A DNA stretch of 64,000 nucleotides from Rhizobium sp. BT03 (GTDB taxonomy: Bacteria; Pseudomonadota; Alphaproteobacteria; Rhizobiales; Rhizobiaceae), in contig NZ_CP125640.1 in assembly GCF_030053155.1 (NCBI RefSeq), forward strand, positions 2,232,001 through 2,296,000, read 5' to 3'. Below, piece by piece: positions 50,261-60,889 of the stretch. Each line of letters begins with the position of its first letter. Within the stretch, counting starts at the first letter, position 1. The notes below the pieces were generated by a model that worked only from the letters and a program-made list of their open reading frames with translations, searched no databases and was not told the DNA's origin. Position numbers and translations under genes: made by a program.

Positions 50261-50404
50261 AATAAACATCCGGCAGACAACGGTTTTCAAAGCTTTTTTT
50301 CTCCGCGTCCCGCTCTCCCGGCATCAACGCGGGCTGGCCTCTTCAGGCCTTTGACCCTATTCTCCTCCTCGATTTCAGACGCATGATTTCAAAGGGAGGC
50401 ACTC

Positions 50405-51367
<963 letters not shown>

Positions 51368-51440
51368 GGTAAGGCTTTATCTCCCGGTTTCCCATTCTTA
51401 ATCCCCGCGGGAATATTGGGGGGCGCTGCGGCGCCCCTAG

Positions 51441-52282
51441 GAGTCGTGGACTCTTGGGATTCCCAAAGGTGAGCAAATCAGATTCAAGACTGTCTTTTGG
51501 AGGCAGTCATGGGTGTTTTAGATCGTCTCATTCTTCGAGATGACCAGTGGGAGCGGATGTCTCGCCATATCATTGGCGACGATCGCACGCGCGGTTCGTC
51601 TGGACGTGACAATCGCATGTTTGTGGAAGCGGTCTTGTGGATCGTGCGGACGGGTTCGCCCTGGCGCGATCTGCCGGAGGTGTTCGGTGATTGGAACAGC
51701 GTGTTTCGCCGCTTCAGCCGCTGGAGCCAAAAGGGTGTCTGGTGGCGTGTCTTTGAGGCGATGTCGGAGGATACCGACTTCGAATATCTGATCGTCGACA
51801 GCACTATTATTCGCGCCCACCAGCACGCCTCCGGCGCAAAAAAGGGGCTGAAGATCAGGCCCTTGGCCGTTCCCGCGGCGGCTTGAGCACCAAAATCCAT
51901 ATGGCCGTGCGTGGCCTTGGATGTCCCGTTCGTTTCATCCTGACCGCCGGTCAGAAAGGCGATGCACCGCAAGCCGATCTCCTGATCGAAGACCTGCCAG
52001 CCGAGGTCGTCATGGCCGATACGGCCTACGACAGCGACCGGCTACGCAAACTCATTGCCGACAAGGGCGCGCAAGCGGTCATCCCGAACAATCCCTCGCG
52101 TGCCAAGAAGTATCCGCTCGACAAGCAACTCTATGCTCAGCGTTATCTCATCGAATGCTGCTTCTCGAAGCTCAAGCAGTTTCGACGCATCGCCACACGA
52201 TATGAGAAAACCGTTCGAAACTACAAAGCCATGATCGCTCTGGCCGCCACAATCCTATGGCTCAGATAAGTGTCCACAGCTC
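51441..52282 (+). mobile_element. IS5-family (IS427-type) insertion sequence, 842 bp
   Basis: Imperfect terminal inverted repeats: left GAGTCGTGGACTCTT and, read inward from the right, GAGCTGTGGACACTT. CTAG flanks both ends (51437-51440 and 52283-52286), the expected target duplication. It holds two overlapping transposase frames with a slippery A6 run. Confidence 0.88.
51509..52269 (+). CDS. IS5-family transposase OrfA/OrfB made by -1 frameshift
   Basis: OrfA (51509-51886) starts at ATG behind GGAGG and carries the DUF4096-like N-terminus and the first catalytic Asp (IVDSTIIRAHQ). OrfB (open to 52269) carries the second Asp (VVMADTAYDSDRLR) and Glu (RYLIECCFSKLKQFRR). At 51838-51843 the run A-AAA-AAG is followed by GGGG. 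Slipping one base back there joins GAKKG to AEDQALGRSRGGLSTKI, the family's usual continuous sequence. The arrangement is programmed, not a degenerate frameshift. Confidence 0.85.
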
Positions 52283-52430
52283 CTAGCTCTTGCTGATGTG
52301 ATCCGCTGGGGTGAACTTAAAATTGGGTAAAACTTGGGGGCAAAGTCACGGTCTATACAGTTAAGCGGGGATTTGCGTTCATCCTTTTCGGCTCGATGAA
52401 AGCTAATTGCACTGGTGTGGGAAGGAAAGA

Positions 52431-52892
52431 ATGTTGAACGCGCAGGCGCGATTATTATGTACAGCGGTTTTGGTTCTATCGGCTATTGGTCTGCGGCAGA
52501 CCGCGGCAATGGCGCCGTGTCCTAGCCAGAAAGTACTGCTTGCGAAGGCAGAGATCGTCGTGGAGGCGAGGGTCAGATCACTCTCCATCAGCCCTTCTGG
52601 TTTGATACCGACCGACAAAGATTTCCCAGGGCAGCTGGTAAGAGCAGAGTTGGAGATCAAGAAGGTCGTCAAAGGAAAGTTCGCTGCAAAGGAGGCGATA
52701 GTGTACGGCATCCCATTTCCTCCCGGGCCGTTCACTGAGTTGACTACCATGGCACTAATCTACGGGTACGAGGGCCATGACACATTCGAGTGGGAACTTT
52801 CGCAGGCCGACATGGACCATGGTATAGGGTGGTTCAGGATCAATGACTGCATCTATCACAAATTCCCCGAATTAGACGTCGGTCCCCGCTGA
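52431..52892 (+). CDS. Hypothetical secreted protein
   Basis: A 153-residue protein, not recognised. A probable signal peptide spans the first ~25 residues (NAQARLLCTAVLVLSAIGL then RQTAAMA). The mature part has two widely spaced cysteines (PCPSQK, NDCIYHK) and a beta-rich pattern (AEIVVEARVRSL, VRAELEIKKVVKG). The ATG at 52431 follows GGGAAGGAAAGA. Codon use looks less GC3-rich than in the backbone genes. It sits between an intact IS and a transposase remnant, suggesting acquisition. Confidence 0.6.
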   Translation: MLNAQARLLCTAVLVLSAIGLRQTAAMAPCPSQKVLLAKAEIVVEARVRSLSISPSGLIPTDKDFPGQLVRAELEIKKVVKGKFAAKEAIVYGIPFPPGPFTELTTMALIYGYEGHDTFEWELSQADMDHGIGWFRINDCIYHKFPELDVGPR

Positions 52893-52912
52893 CGAAGGTG
52901 ACCCGCCCTGCA

Positions 52913-53080
52913 TTACGCAGAGCTAGTTGCAGACGTTCGTCCCATCGAATTCGGTCTAGACCCAAATTTGTCGTTGATTGAAAGCATGGCTTGTTCCAGA
53001 TGTGGCGCGAGCAGGGCATTGCTGTCATAGGCCTTATCGCCGAGCACCGCCGTGCCTACCTGACCAACGAGAAGAGCAGG
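52913..53080 (-). pseudogene. Remnant of an IS5-type transposase
   Basis: The minus-strand reading gives PALLVGQVGTAVLGDKAYDS followed by NALLAPHLEQ, then a diverged tail and a stop. The DKAYDS motif is the second-Asp region of IS5-type transposases. Both the N-terminal part and the Glu-containing C-terminus are missing. It is unrelated in frame and strand to the intact IS next to it. Confidence 0.55.
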
Positions 53081-53109
53081 ACGTCAGCGCGCCCGCGGTC
53101 CTCATCTCG

Positions 53110-54642
53110 CTATGCCGCCGCCGTCAACCTCTCCCCGGCAATCCTGTAGGAAATCGCTTCGGCGAGATGCAAACGGCCGACGGTCGTCTTATCGTCGAGA
53201 TCGGCCAGCGTGCGGGCGACCTTGAGGACGCGGTGGTAGCCGCGGGCGGAGAATTTCATTTTTTCGGCGGCGTCGCGCAGGAGCTGCAGGCCGCCGGCGT
53301 CGGGTTCGGCGAGTTTTTCGATCATCGCGGTGGAGCAGCGGGCATTGGTGCCGATGCCCTTGGCGTCGGCGGCCTCGAAGCGCTGCTGCTGGAGTTCGCG
53401 GGCGCGGGCGACGCGGCGGGCGACGTCGGCGCTGGTTTCCGCGGCCATCGGGCGGATCAGATCGGCGGCGGAGACGGCCGGCACGTCGATGCGGATATCG
53501 ATGCGGTCCATCAGCGGGCCGGAGATGCGGGCCTGGTAATCGCTCATGCAGCGCGGGCCGCGGGCGCAGGTGTGGCCGGGCTCGCCGGCCATGCCGCAGC
53601 GGCAGGGATTCATCGCCGCGATCAGCTGGAATTTGGCCGGATAGGAGACACGGTGATTGGCCCGCGCAATAACGCATTCGCCGCCTTCGAGCGGCTGGCG
53701 AAGCGCATCGAGCGCCTGCGGCGTGAATTCCGGAAACTCGTCGAGGAAGAGCACGCCGTGATGGGCAAGCGAAGCTTCGCCGGGACGGGCGCGGATGCCG
53801 CCGCCGACAAGTGCGGCCATGGTGGCGGAATGATGCGGGGTGCGGAAGGGCCGGCGGTCCGACAGCTTGCCGCCGGTGAGCTGGCCGGCGATCGAATGGA
53901 CCATCGAAACCTCCAGCAGCTCGGCGGCCGAGAGCGGCGGCAGGATCGACGGCAGCCGCGACGCGAGCATCGACTTGCCGGAGCCGGGCGGGCCGACCAT
54001 CAGCAGATTATGGCCGCCGGCGGCCGCGACTTCGAGCGCCCGCTTGGCGCTTTCCTGGCCCTTGATCTCGGCGAGATCCGGCAGGTTGGCGGCATTGGCG
54101 CGGATCGATGCCTCAGGCCGGGTGAGCACCTGCGTGCCGCGGAAATGATTGGCAAGGGCAATCAGGCTGCGCGGGGCGAGAATATTGACCTCGGCGCCGG
54201 CCCAGGCGGCCTCGGCGCCGCTTTCGGCCGGGCAGATCAGCCCCTTGCCGAGCGCATTGGCGCCGATCGCCGCCGGCAGCGCGCCTGAAATGGCGGCGAT
54301 CGTGCCGTCGAGGTTAAGTTCGCCGACGACGACATAATCCGACAGCGCATCGGCGGGGATGGCGCCCAGCGCGGCCATCAGGGCAAGCGCGATCGGCAGG
54401 TCGAAATGCGAGCCTTCTTTCGGCAAATCGGCTGGCGCCAGATTGACGGTCACCCGCTTGCCCGGCAGCGACAGGCCGGAGGCGTGAAGGGCGGCCTGCA
54501 CCCGCTCGCGGCTTTCGGCCACCGCCTTGTCGGGCAGGCCGACGATCTGCATGCCGATCTTGCCGGGCGCGACCATGACCTGGACCTCGACTGGCACACC
54601 TTCGATGCCCTGAAATGCCACCGTACTGACACGCGCGACCAT
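53110..54642 (-). CDS. comM: YifB/ComM Mg-chelatase-like AAA ATPase
   Basis: A 510-residue hexameric-helicase-type protein; ComM promotes branch migration during natural transformation in other bacteria. It has an N-terminal Lon-protease-like fold (QGIEGVPVEVQVMVAPGK), Walker A MVGPPGSGKSMLA (about 214-226), Walker B HHGVLFLDEFPEF and a C-terminal domain with a Cys motif (MNPCRCGMAG). It is widely conserved, including in non-transformable species. Confidence 0.93.
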   Translation of the reverse strand: MVARVSTVAFQGIEGVPVEVQVMVAPGKIGMQIVGLPDKAVAESRERVQAALHASGLSLPGKRVTVNLAPADLPKEGSHFDLPIALALMAALGAIPADALSDYVVVGELNLDGTIAAISGALPAAIGANALGKGLICPAESGAEAAWAGAEVNILAPRSLIALANHFRGTQVLTRPEASIRANAANLPDLAEIKGQESAKRALEVAAAGGHNLLMVGPPGSGKSMLASRLPSILPPLSAAELLEVSMVHSIAGQLTGGKLSDRRPFRTPHHSATMAALVGGGIRARPGEASLAHHGVLFLDEFPEFTPQALDALRQPLEGGECVIARANHRVSYPAKFQLIAAMNPCRCGMAGEPGHTCARGPRCMSDYQARISGPLMDRIDIRIDVPAVSAADLIRPMAAETSADVARRVARARELQQQRFEAADAKGIGTNARCSTAMIEKLAEPDAGGLQLLRDAAEKMKFSARGYHRVLKVARTLADLDDKTTVGRLHLAEAISYRIAGERLTAAA

Positions 54643-54815
54643 AAACCCATCCCCCAGCCCGCCAACTCTTATAGCGCCTGCAACCCGTCAGGGCCAGCGG
54701 TTGCAATCTGGCATGGAAGCATGAATAAAACAAGAACAATAAAGGAACGTAGTCGGATATACACTGTGACCGGGGTTGTACCCGGTCAGCAGGTGCTTGG
54801 GGTCAGGAGGCGAGA

Positions 54816-55763
54816 TCAGCCGCGCTTGCGCTCGATCGCATCCCAAAGCAGGCTTGCGATATCGGCGCCGCCGAACTTTTTGACCTCGCGGATGCCTGTG
54901 GGCGACGTCACGTTGATCTCGGTCATGTAATCGCCGATCACATCGATGCCGACGAGCAGGAAGCCGCGTTCCCGCAGCGCCGGGCCGATGCGCTCGCAGA
55001 TCTCCTTTTCGCGCGCCGTCAGCTCGGTCGCCTCGGCGCGGCCGCCGACATGCATGTTGGAGCGGCTGTCGTGCTCGGCCGGCACGCGGTTGATGGCGCC
55101 GGCGAATTCGCCGTCGACCAGGATGATGCGTTTGTCGCCCTTGCGCACATCGGGCAGATATTGCTGGGCGATGAAGGGCTCGCGGAAAAGCTGGCCGAAC
55201 ATTTCCAGCAGCGAAGAGAGGTTGCGGTCGTCGCGGGTCGAATGGAAGACGCCGGCGCCGCCATTGCCATAGAGCGGCTTCAGGATGATATCGCCCATCT
55301 CGTCGCGGAAGCGGCGGATTTCGGCGGGATCCTTGGTGATCAGCGTCTTCGGCATCAGGTCGGCAAATTCGGTGACGAAGATTTTCTCCGGCGAATTGCG
55401 CACCCAGGCCGGATCGTTGACGACCAGCGTCTTCGGATGGATGCGCTCGAGCAGATGCGTCGAGGTGATATAGGCCATGTCGAAGGGCGGATCCTGGCGC
55501 AGCAGGACGACATCCATGGTGGAGAGATCGACGCGCTCCGGCGCGCCGAGCTCGAAGTGATCGCCCTTGACGTCCTTCAGCAGCATCGGCTCGACGCTGG
55601 CATAGAGCTTGCCGTCGCGGAAGCTCAGCCGCTCAGGCGTGTAATGGAACAGCCGGTAGCCGCGCGCCTGGGCTTCCAGGCTCATGGCGAAGGTGGAGTC
55701 GCCCGCAATATTGATGCCGGCGACATGATCCATCTGGACCGCTACATTGGTGATCTTGGCCAT
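54816..55763 (-). CDS. gshB: Glutathione synthetase
   Basis: An ATP-grasp enzyme joining gamma-glutamylcysteine and glycine. The 315-residue protein has [17 protein letters not shown] at the N-terminus, [21 protein letters not shown]-grasp elements [13 protein letters not shown] and the C-terminal [19 protein letters not shown]. It normally follows rsmI-yraN, but here a transporter cluster separates them. It is transcribed toward comM. Confidence 0.95.
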   Translation of the reverse strand: MAKITNVAVQMDHVAGINIAGDSTFAMSLEAQARGYRLFHYTPERLSFRDGKLYASVEPMLLKDVKGDHFELGAPERVDLSTMDVVLLRQDPPFDMAYITSTHLLERIHPKTLVVNDPAWVRNSPEKIFVTEFADLMPKTLITKDPAEIRRFRDEMGDIILKPLYGNGGAGVFHSTRDDRNLSSLLEMFGQLFREPFIAQQYLPDVRKGDKRIILVDGEFAGAINRVPAEHDSRSNMHVGGRAEATELTAREKEICERIGPALRERGFLLVGIDVIGDYMTEINVTSPTGIREVKKFGGADIASLLWDAIERKRG

Positions 55764-55849
55764 TTCCGTCCCTCGCTGAATGCCGGACAGATGTAGGTCG
55801 GCCGAGTATCAAACGCAACGGTCAATCAAGGCTTGCCGCCGCCACCCGA

Positions 55850-56872
55850 TTACCGTGTTTCGAGGATCCGCATCAGCCGGCCGCGATAGCTGTCGAGGAT
55901 GACGGCGAGCACGATGACGGCGCCGATGACGATCGGCTTGATGTTGTCGTCGGCGCCCAAGAGCTGCAATCCGGTCGACAGCACCTGCAGAATGCAGGCG
56001 CCGACCAGCGTGCCGATGATCGAACCCTTGCCGCCCGAGAGGCTGGTGCCGCCGATGATGACCGCGGCGATGGCATTCAGCTCGTAGCCGATGCCGGCGA
56101 CCGGGCTGCCGACATTGAGGCGGAGCAGATAGACCATGGCGGCAATGCCGGCCGTCAGCCCTGAGATGGTGAAGACGGCGATCTTGTATCGTTTCGGCTG
56201 GTGCCCCGACAGGCGGACGGCCTCTTCATTGGTGCCGATGGCGAAGACGAAGCGGCCGAAGACGGTGTAGCGCAGCACGAACCAGCCGATGAGCACGACG
56301 ACGATCGCAATGAGGAAGATCGACGGAAAAATGCCCCAGAAGATCAGGTTGCCGAAATCGACGAAGGGCTGCGGCAGACCGGTGATCGTCGAATTGTCGC
56401 TGACGACGCGGGCCAGGCCGCTGGCGACGTTCAGCATGCCGAGGGTGACGATGAAGGAGGGAAGCTTCCACTTCTCGCAGATCCAGCCATTGACGGCGCC
56501 AAGCAGAGCACCGGTGCCCATCGAGGCCAGGCAGGCGAGAACGATCGCCTGCCAGGGTGAAAACGCCGGATTGATCATGATCGTGGCGCCGATCACCGTG
56601 CAAAGGGCAAGCAGGGATCCGACGGAGAGATCGATGCCGCCGACCAGGATGACGAAGGTCATGCCCGCGGCCAGCACGGTGTTGATGGCGATCTGCACGA
56701 AGATCTTCAGGAAATTCTCCGGCGTGGCGAAATAGGGCGCCGTCGCCGAGAAAAACGCCAGGATCAGGACGAGGGCGATGGCGACGCCCGCCTCCTTCAT
56801 CGAGATCCGGATGAGCTTGTCCCAGAAGCGCGCTTCTTTTGCCTCGGTCTGTTTTTCAATGCTGGCGGACAC
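55850..56872 (-). CDS. Ribose-type ABC transporter permease
   Basis: A 340-residue RbsC-like permease with about ten membrane segments and the family region ILVGGIDLSVGSLLAL (about 85-100) plus IAAVIIGGTSLSGGKGSIIG. I chose the GTG at 56872 (VSASIEKQ) because AGGAG lies 7 bases before it and it overlaps the ATPase stop by 17 bases; the frame extends 15 codons farther. Last gene of the importer operon. The sugar is unknown. Confidence 0.87.
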   Translation of the reverse strand: MSASIEKQTEAKEARFWDKLIRISMKEAGVAIALVLILAFFSATAPYFATPENFLKIFVQIAINTVLAAGMTFVILVGGIDLSVGSLLALCTVIGATIMINPAFSPWQAIVLACLASMGTGALLGAVNGWICEKWKLPSFIVTLGMLNVASGLARVVSDNSTITGLPQPFVDFGNLIFWGIFPSIFLIAIVVVLIGWFVLRYTVFGRFVFAIGTNEEAVRLSGHQPKRYKIAVFTISGLTAGIAAMVYLLRLNVGSPVAGIGYELNAIAAVIIGGTSLSGGKGSIIGTLVGACILQVLSTGLQLLGADDNIKPIVIGAVIVLAVILDSYRGRLMRILETR

Positions 56873-58376
56873 GGCTGTACTCCTTGTAAGCGAGCGACAG
56901 GATCCTGCTCTCGTCAAATTGTTCGCGGGCGATTTCGCCCGATATCTTGCCGTCGGAGAAAACGATGATGCGATGGCAAATGCCCATCAGCTCCGGCAGA
57001 TCCGAAGATACGACCAGAACACCTTTTCCCTCGGCGGCAAATTTCCACAAAAGCTCATAGATCTCGGCCTTGGCGCCGACATCGATGCCGCGGGTCGGCT
57101 CGTCGAAAATCAGCACTTTGGGGCCGCGGAACAGCCATTTGGCAATGACCACCTTCTGCTGGTTGCCGCCGGAAAAAGTTCTGACCGCCTGATGGATGGA
57201 CGGGGTCTTGATCCGCAGCTCGCGCACCAGGCGCTGCGAATGATGGTCCTCCGCTCGCCGGTTGATCAGCCCGTTGCGGGAGATCCTGGCGAGATCGGTG
57301 ATGGTGGAATTCTGGGCGCAGCTCATGTCGAGCATCAGGCCCTGCATCTTGCGGTCTTCGGTCGCCAGGCACAGCCCGGCCGCAACCGCATCCTTCGGCG
57401 AGTTGATCTCGACCGGCTGGCCGTTCAGGCGGATCTCGCCTGATGCCTTCAGGTCGGCGCCGAAGAGGGCGCGCACCGCCTCGGTGCGGCCGCTGCCGAC
57501 AAGGCCGGCAATGCCGACGATTTCCCCTTTTGCAACGGAAAAGGACAGTTCCGGGCTGCTGCGCGTCACTTTCAGGCCGGAGACACCGAGCGCCTCGCCG
57601 GATACTGCGCTGTCGCCTTTAAAAATGCCGTGATCGGCAAGCTTGCGTCCGACCATCAGCTCGACGATATCGGGGATAGCAAGCCCTGCCAGCGGCCGGG
57701 TGATCACGTGCTGGCCGTCGCGCAGCACCGTCACATCGTCGCCGACGTCGAAGATTTCCTCCAGCCGGTGCGAGATATAGAGCGTGGTGACGCCGCGGCC
57801 CTTCAGCCGCTTCAGGATTTCGAACAGGCGGTCGACCTCCTTGGAGGTCAGGGTCGCCGTCGGTTCGTCGAGAACGAGAAGCTTGCTTTCGTAACACAGC
57901 GCCTTGGCGATCTCGACCAGCTGCAGCTGGGCGACGCTGAGGCGGCTTGCCAGCGTCGTCGGGGCGACGTCGAGGCCGACCTCTTCGAGCAGTTCGGCCG
58001 CCCTGGCGTTCATCGCTTTGTAGTTCACCAGGCCGTAGCGGCGCGGCAGATGTTCGAAGAGCAGGTTTTCGGCCACCGTCAGGTTGGAGAGGGGATGCAA
58101 TTCCTGGTGAATGACGCGTATGCCGGCCCTGAATGCCTCGAGCGGCGAGGCCGGGTGATACGGCTTGCCGTCGAACAGGATGTGGCCGTCATCCGGCCTG
58201 AAGACACCGCCGAGCAGGTTGATCAGGGTCGATTTTCCGGCGCCGTTTTCGCCAAGGAGAATATGTCCCTTGCCGCGGCCGATCCGCATCGAGACATCCT
58301 TGAGCGCCACGACGCCCGGGAAGCGCTTGCCGATGCCTTCCAGCCTCAGGATATCGTCATCTGCTGCGTCTGACAC
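56856..58376 (-). CDS. Ribose-type sugar ABC transporter, double ATP-binding subunit
   Basis: A two-domain RbsA/MglA-type ATPase of about 506 residues. The first half has Walker A LLGENGAGKSTLIN, signature LSVAQLQLVEIAKAL and Walker B LLVLDEPTATL. The second half has a degenerate Walker A (GLVGSGRTEAVRALFG), as usual in this family, signature FSGGNQQKVVIAKWL and Walker B LIFDEPTRGID. The start is uncertain: GTG 58376 (VSDAADDD) has GAGG just before it, and GTG 58391 is also possible. Confidence 0.88.
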   Translation of the reverse strand: MSDAADDDILRLEGIGKRFPGVVALKDVSMRIGRGKGHILLGENGAGKSTLINLLGGVFRPDDGHILFDGKPYHPASPLEAFRAGIRVIHQELHPLSNLTVAENLLFEHLPRRYGLVNYKAMNARAAELLEEVGLDVAPTTLASRLSVAQLQLVEIAKALCYESKLLVLDEPTATLTSKEVDRLFEILKRLKGRGVTTLYISHRLEEIFDVGDDVTVLRDGQHVITRPLAGLAIPDIVELMVGRKLADHGIFKGDSAVSGEALGVSGLKVTRSSPELSFSVAKGEIVGIAGLVGSGRTEAVRALFGADLKASGEIRLNGQPVEINSPKDAVAAGLCLATEDRKMQGLMLDMSCAQNSTITDLARISRNGLINRRAEDHHSQRLVRELRIKTPSIHQAVRTFSGGNQQKVVIAKWLFRGPKVLIFDEPTRGIDVGAKAEIYELLWKFAAEGKGVLVVSSDLPELMGICHRIIVFSDGKISGEIAREQFDESRILSLAYKEYSRVRQH

Positions 58377-58533
58377 GTCGACCTCATGCACGCTTATACG
58401 ATCCTTCGCGAAGGCGCATCGGAGAGGCTCGAAAACGAGCCTCATCCGGAGCGATCGACGCGTCAATCGTTTGTGAGCGGTTGGCGCCGGCCAGCAGCCG
58501 GCGCTCCTTTGGTTTTACAACCGGCGATCCCGA

Positions 58534-59514
58534 CTATTTCAGATCGGCAGCGGTGACGAGCTTGACGTCGGTCTTGACCCAGCCGGTGAATTTTTCGCCG
58601 GCAAGTTCGCGCATGCCATAGTCGATGCCCATGACCGCCATCTGCGCGCCGTACTGCTCGACGGTGGCAAGCATCTTGCCATCCTTGATCAGCGGCTGAA
58701 CCGGCGGGATGTTGTCGAAGCCGACAACCTTGATTTTGCCGGCCTGGCCGGCCGCATCGAGAGCCTTGACGACGCCGAGGGCCATGGAGTCGTTGGCGGC
58801 CATCACGCCTTGAATATCCTTATACTTCGTCAGGAAATTCGTCATGACGGTGTTGGCTTCCTCGGTCTCCCAATGGGCGGTCTTGCTGTCGAGAAGCTCG
58901 AGCTTGCCCGATTTGACCGAGTCCATGAAGCCTTGCTTGCGCTCCTTGGCGTTGTCGGCCTCGGGATTGCCTTCGAGGATGACCACTTTGGCACCGGCTC
59001 CGAGATCCTTGGCCAGCGCATCGCCCGCGAGCTTTGCCCCTTCCTTGTTGTCAGGCCCGAAGAAAGCCAGATCGATGCCGGCCTTCTTCTTGGCATCGGC
59101 ATCAAGGGGTACGTCGATGTTGATGACCTTGACGCCTGCCTTGACCGCCTTTGCCAGCGGCGTTGCCATTGCCTTTGAATCGGCGGGTGCGACGACGATG
59201 ATATCGTATTTCTGGGTGACGAAGTTCTCGACGGCGTCGACCTGCGAGGCGAAGTCCCGTTCGTCCTTCATGCCGACGGCTTTGAATTCGAACTTGTCCT
59301 TGTTCTCGGCCGCATATTTGTCGGCGCCGGCCTTCATCTGCTTGAAGAACTCATTCGACAAGGATTTCATGATCAGTCCGACCTTCGGCTTCTCGGCCGC
59401 AAAGGCCGGCGACACGCTGCAGGTCAGCGCCAGCACGGCACCGGCAAGGCCGAGCTTCAGGGCCGCACGACGCGGTGCATTGATCAAGACGGATTCACGC
59501 TTAAAATTGGACAT
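58534..59514 (-). CDS. Ribose-type ABC transporter periplasmic binding protein
   Basis: A 326-residue RbsB-like protein exported through a signal peptide (RRAALKLGLAGAVLALTCSV, cleavage near AFAAEKP; the RR pair could indicate Tat but the motif is weak). The mature protein has LIMKSLSNEFFKQMKAGADK, IIVVAPADSKAMATPLAKAV and VMAANDSMALGVVKAL. The ATG at 59514 is preceded by GGGAGGAAAAA. First gene of the operon, transcribed away from LacI. Confidence 0.92.
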   Translation of the reverse strand: MSNFKRESVLINAPRRAALKLGLAGAVLALTCSVSPAFAAEKPKVGLIMKSLSNEFFKQMKAGADKYAAENKDKFEFKAVGMKDERDFASQVDAVENFVTQKYDIIVVAPADSKAMATPLAKAVKAGVKVINIDVPLDADAKKKAGIDLAFFGPDNKEGAKLAGDALAKDLGAGAKVVILEGNPEADNAKERKQGFMDSVKSGKLELLDSKTAHWETEEANTVMTNFLTKYKDIQGVMAANDSMALGVVKALDAAGQAGKIKVVGFDNIPPVQPLIKDGKMLATVEQYGAQMAVMGIDYGMRELAGEKFTGWVKTDVKLVTAADLK

Positions 59515-59565
59515 TTTTTCCTCCCGAACGGCCCTGGGCTCAGCTCCATCTGAGTTGCCCGCGGC

Positions 59566-59697
59566 AAATGAACCGTTTCCAACGCCAAATGGGTAACACG
59601 CCTCCAAAAATTGTCAAGCGGCCAAAACTGCGCCACGAAGCGCGCTGCATCACCACGTTCGAGGCATATTGACATGCGCACGATGAACCGTTTCCAT
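59566..59697. promoter_or_regulatory. Promoter of the sugar ABC operon with two LacI-type operators
   Basis: The sequence ATGAACCGTTTCCA occurs twice, at 59568-59581 and 59683-59696. Its core GAACCGTTTC is a near-palindrome with the central CpG typical of LacI-family operators. On the minus strand TTGACA (59617-59612), 16 bases, then TACCCA form a promoter, and the first operator lies immediately downstream of the -10. The second copy, ~115 bp away, would allow DNA looping or control of the divergent lacI-type gene. Confidence 0.65.
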
Positions 59698-59846
59698 GCC
59701 TTCGGGCAGGCGCTACTCTGATGTTCAGCCGCCGGAATCGAGACACGGCCCTTTGACTAGGGGCCTGAAGACCATTAGCTGGAAGCCAGGATCGGGCGCC
59801 CTCGGGTGTCTTGCGCAGGCGAAGATGAAGGGCATCTATTTCTGTC

Positions 59847-60869
59847 ATGTCAAAGGTCGGGATCAGGGATGTTGCCAAGCTTGCGGGTGTTTCCACCGGC
59901 ACCGTTTCCAGGGTTTTGAACGATCACCCCTCCGTGACCAAGGACGTACGGGCGCGCGTCGAAGGGATCATCAGGGAGCTGGGTTATCTGCCCGACCCAT
60001 CGGCAAGAAGCATGCGCAGCAAGGTCAGCCGCCTGATCGGCATCGTCATCCCGGATCTGACCAATCCCTTCTTCTCCGAACTCGTGCAATCGGCGGAACA
60101 GGCGGCGGCCAATCACGGCTATAACATCATCGTCATGACCTCGCTCGATCACGCGGCCAAGGAAGCCGATCGGATCAAGCAGCTGACGAGCCGGAAGGTC
60201 GACGGCATCATTCTCGTTCCCAGCAATGATTTTCATACGCTCAAGCTGCCGAAAGGATTGCCGATCGTCGTCGTCGACCGCCTGATGCCGGGATATTCCG
60301 GCATTGCCGCCGATCACCGCGCGGGCGTTCGCCTCGGCGTCGAGCACCTTCTGAAGCTCGGCCATCGCCGGATCGGCTTCATCTCCGGGCCCGGACACTC
60401 CGTCCCCGCCAACGACCGCCTCAGGGGTTATCTCGATGCAATCGAGCAGGCGGGGGAACAGGCGGAGGGCGGCGCGAAAATGGCGGGACCGCCGCTGATT
60501 GCCGAGGCGGCCTTCGATTACGAGAGCGGCCGTTCGGCGGGAAATTATCTTCTGGCCCGCGCCCGCAATGAGCGGCCGACGGCAATCTTTGCCAGTTCGG
60601 ACCAGCAGGCGATCGGCTGCATGCGGGCGGCGCATGATCTCGGTATTCCGGTTCCTGCAGCCCTTTCCATCGTCGGTTTCGACGGCATCCCGCTCGCCAG
60701 CATGACGACACCGCGCCTGACGACGGTGAAGCAGCCGATCCAGGACGTCGCCGCCGCCGCGGTCGCCGTCCTGTTGAACAAGCAGACCGCGCCTGAGCTC
60801 GACAATCCGATCCTGTTTGCCTGCGAGGTTTTAGAGGGGGAAACGACCGCCCCACCGCAGCCGGACTAG
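59847..60869 (+). CDS. LacI-family transcriptional repressor
   Basis: A 340-residue regulator with the LacI HTH (IRDVAKLAGVSTGTVSRVLN, residues 6-25) and hinge. A sugar-binding-protein-like core includes LIGIVIPDLTNPFFSELVQS and GFDGIPLASMTTPRLTTVKQ. It is divergent from the ABC sugar operon, with two matching operators between them, so it probably represses that operon until its sugar is present. Confidence 0.93.
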   Translation: MSKVGIRDVAKLAGVSTGTVSRVLNDHPSVTKDVRARVEGIIRELGYLPDPSARSMRSKVSRLIGIVIPDLTNPFFSELVQSAEQAAANHGYNIIVMTSLDHAAKEADRIKQLTSRKVDGIILVPSNDFHTLKLPKGLPIVVVDRLMPGYSGIAADHRAGVRLGVEHLLKLGHRRIGFISGPGHSVPANDRLRGYLDAIEQAGEQAEGGAKMAGPPLIAEAAFDYESGRSAGNYLLARARNERPTAIFASSDQQAIGCMRAAHDLGIPVPAALSIVGFDGIPLASMTTPRLTTVKQPIQDVAAAAVAVLLNKQTAPELDNPILFACEVLEGETTAPPQPD

Positions 60870-60889
60870 CACCTAACCGGCTGCGCTGT

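Noticed and set aside
51509..52269. Transposase pseudogene by frameshift
   Set aside because: The shift occurs at a slippery A6-G run that is conserved in this IS group, and both halves are intact.
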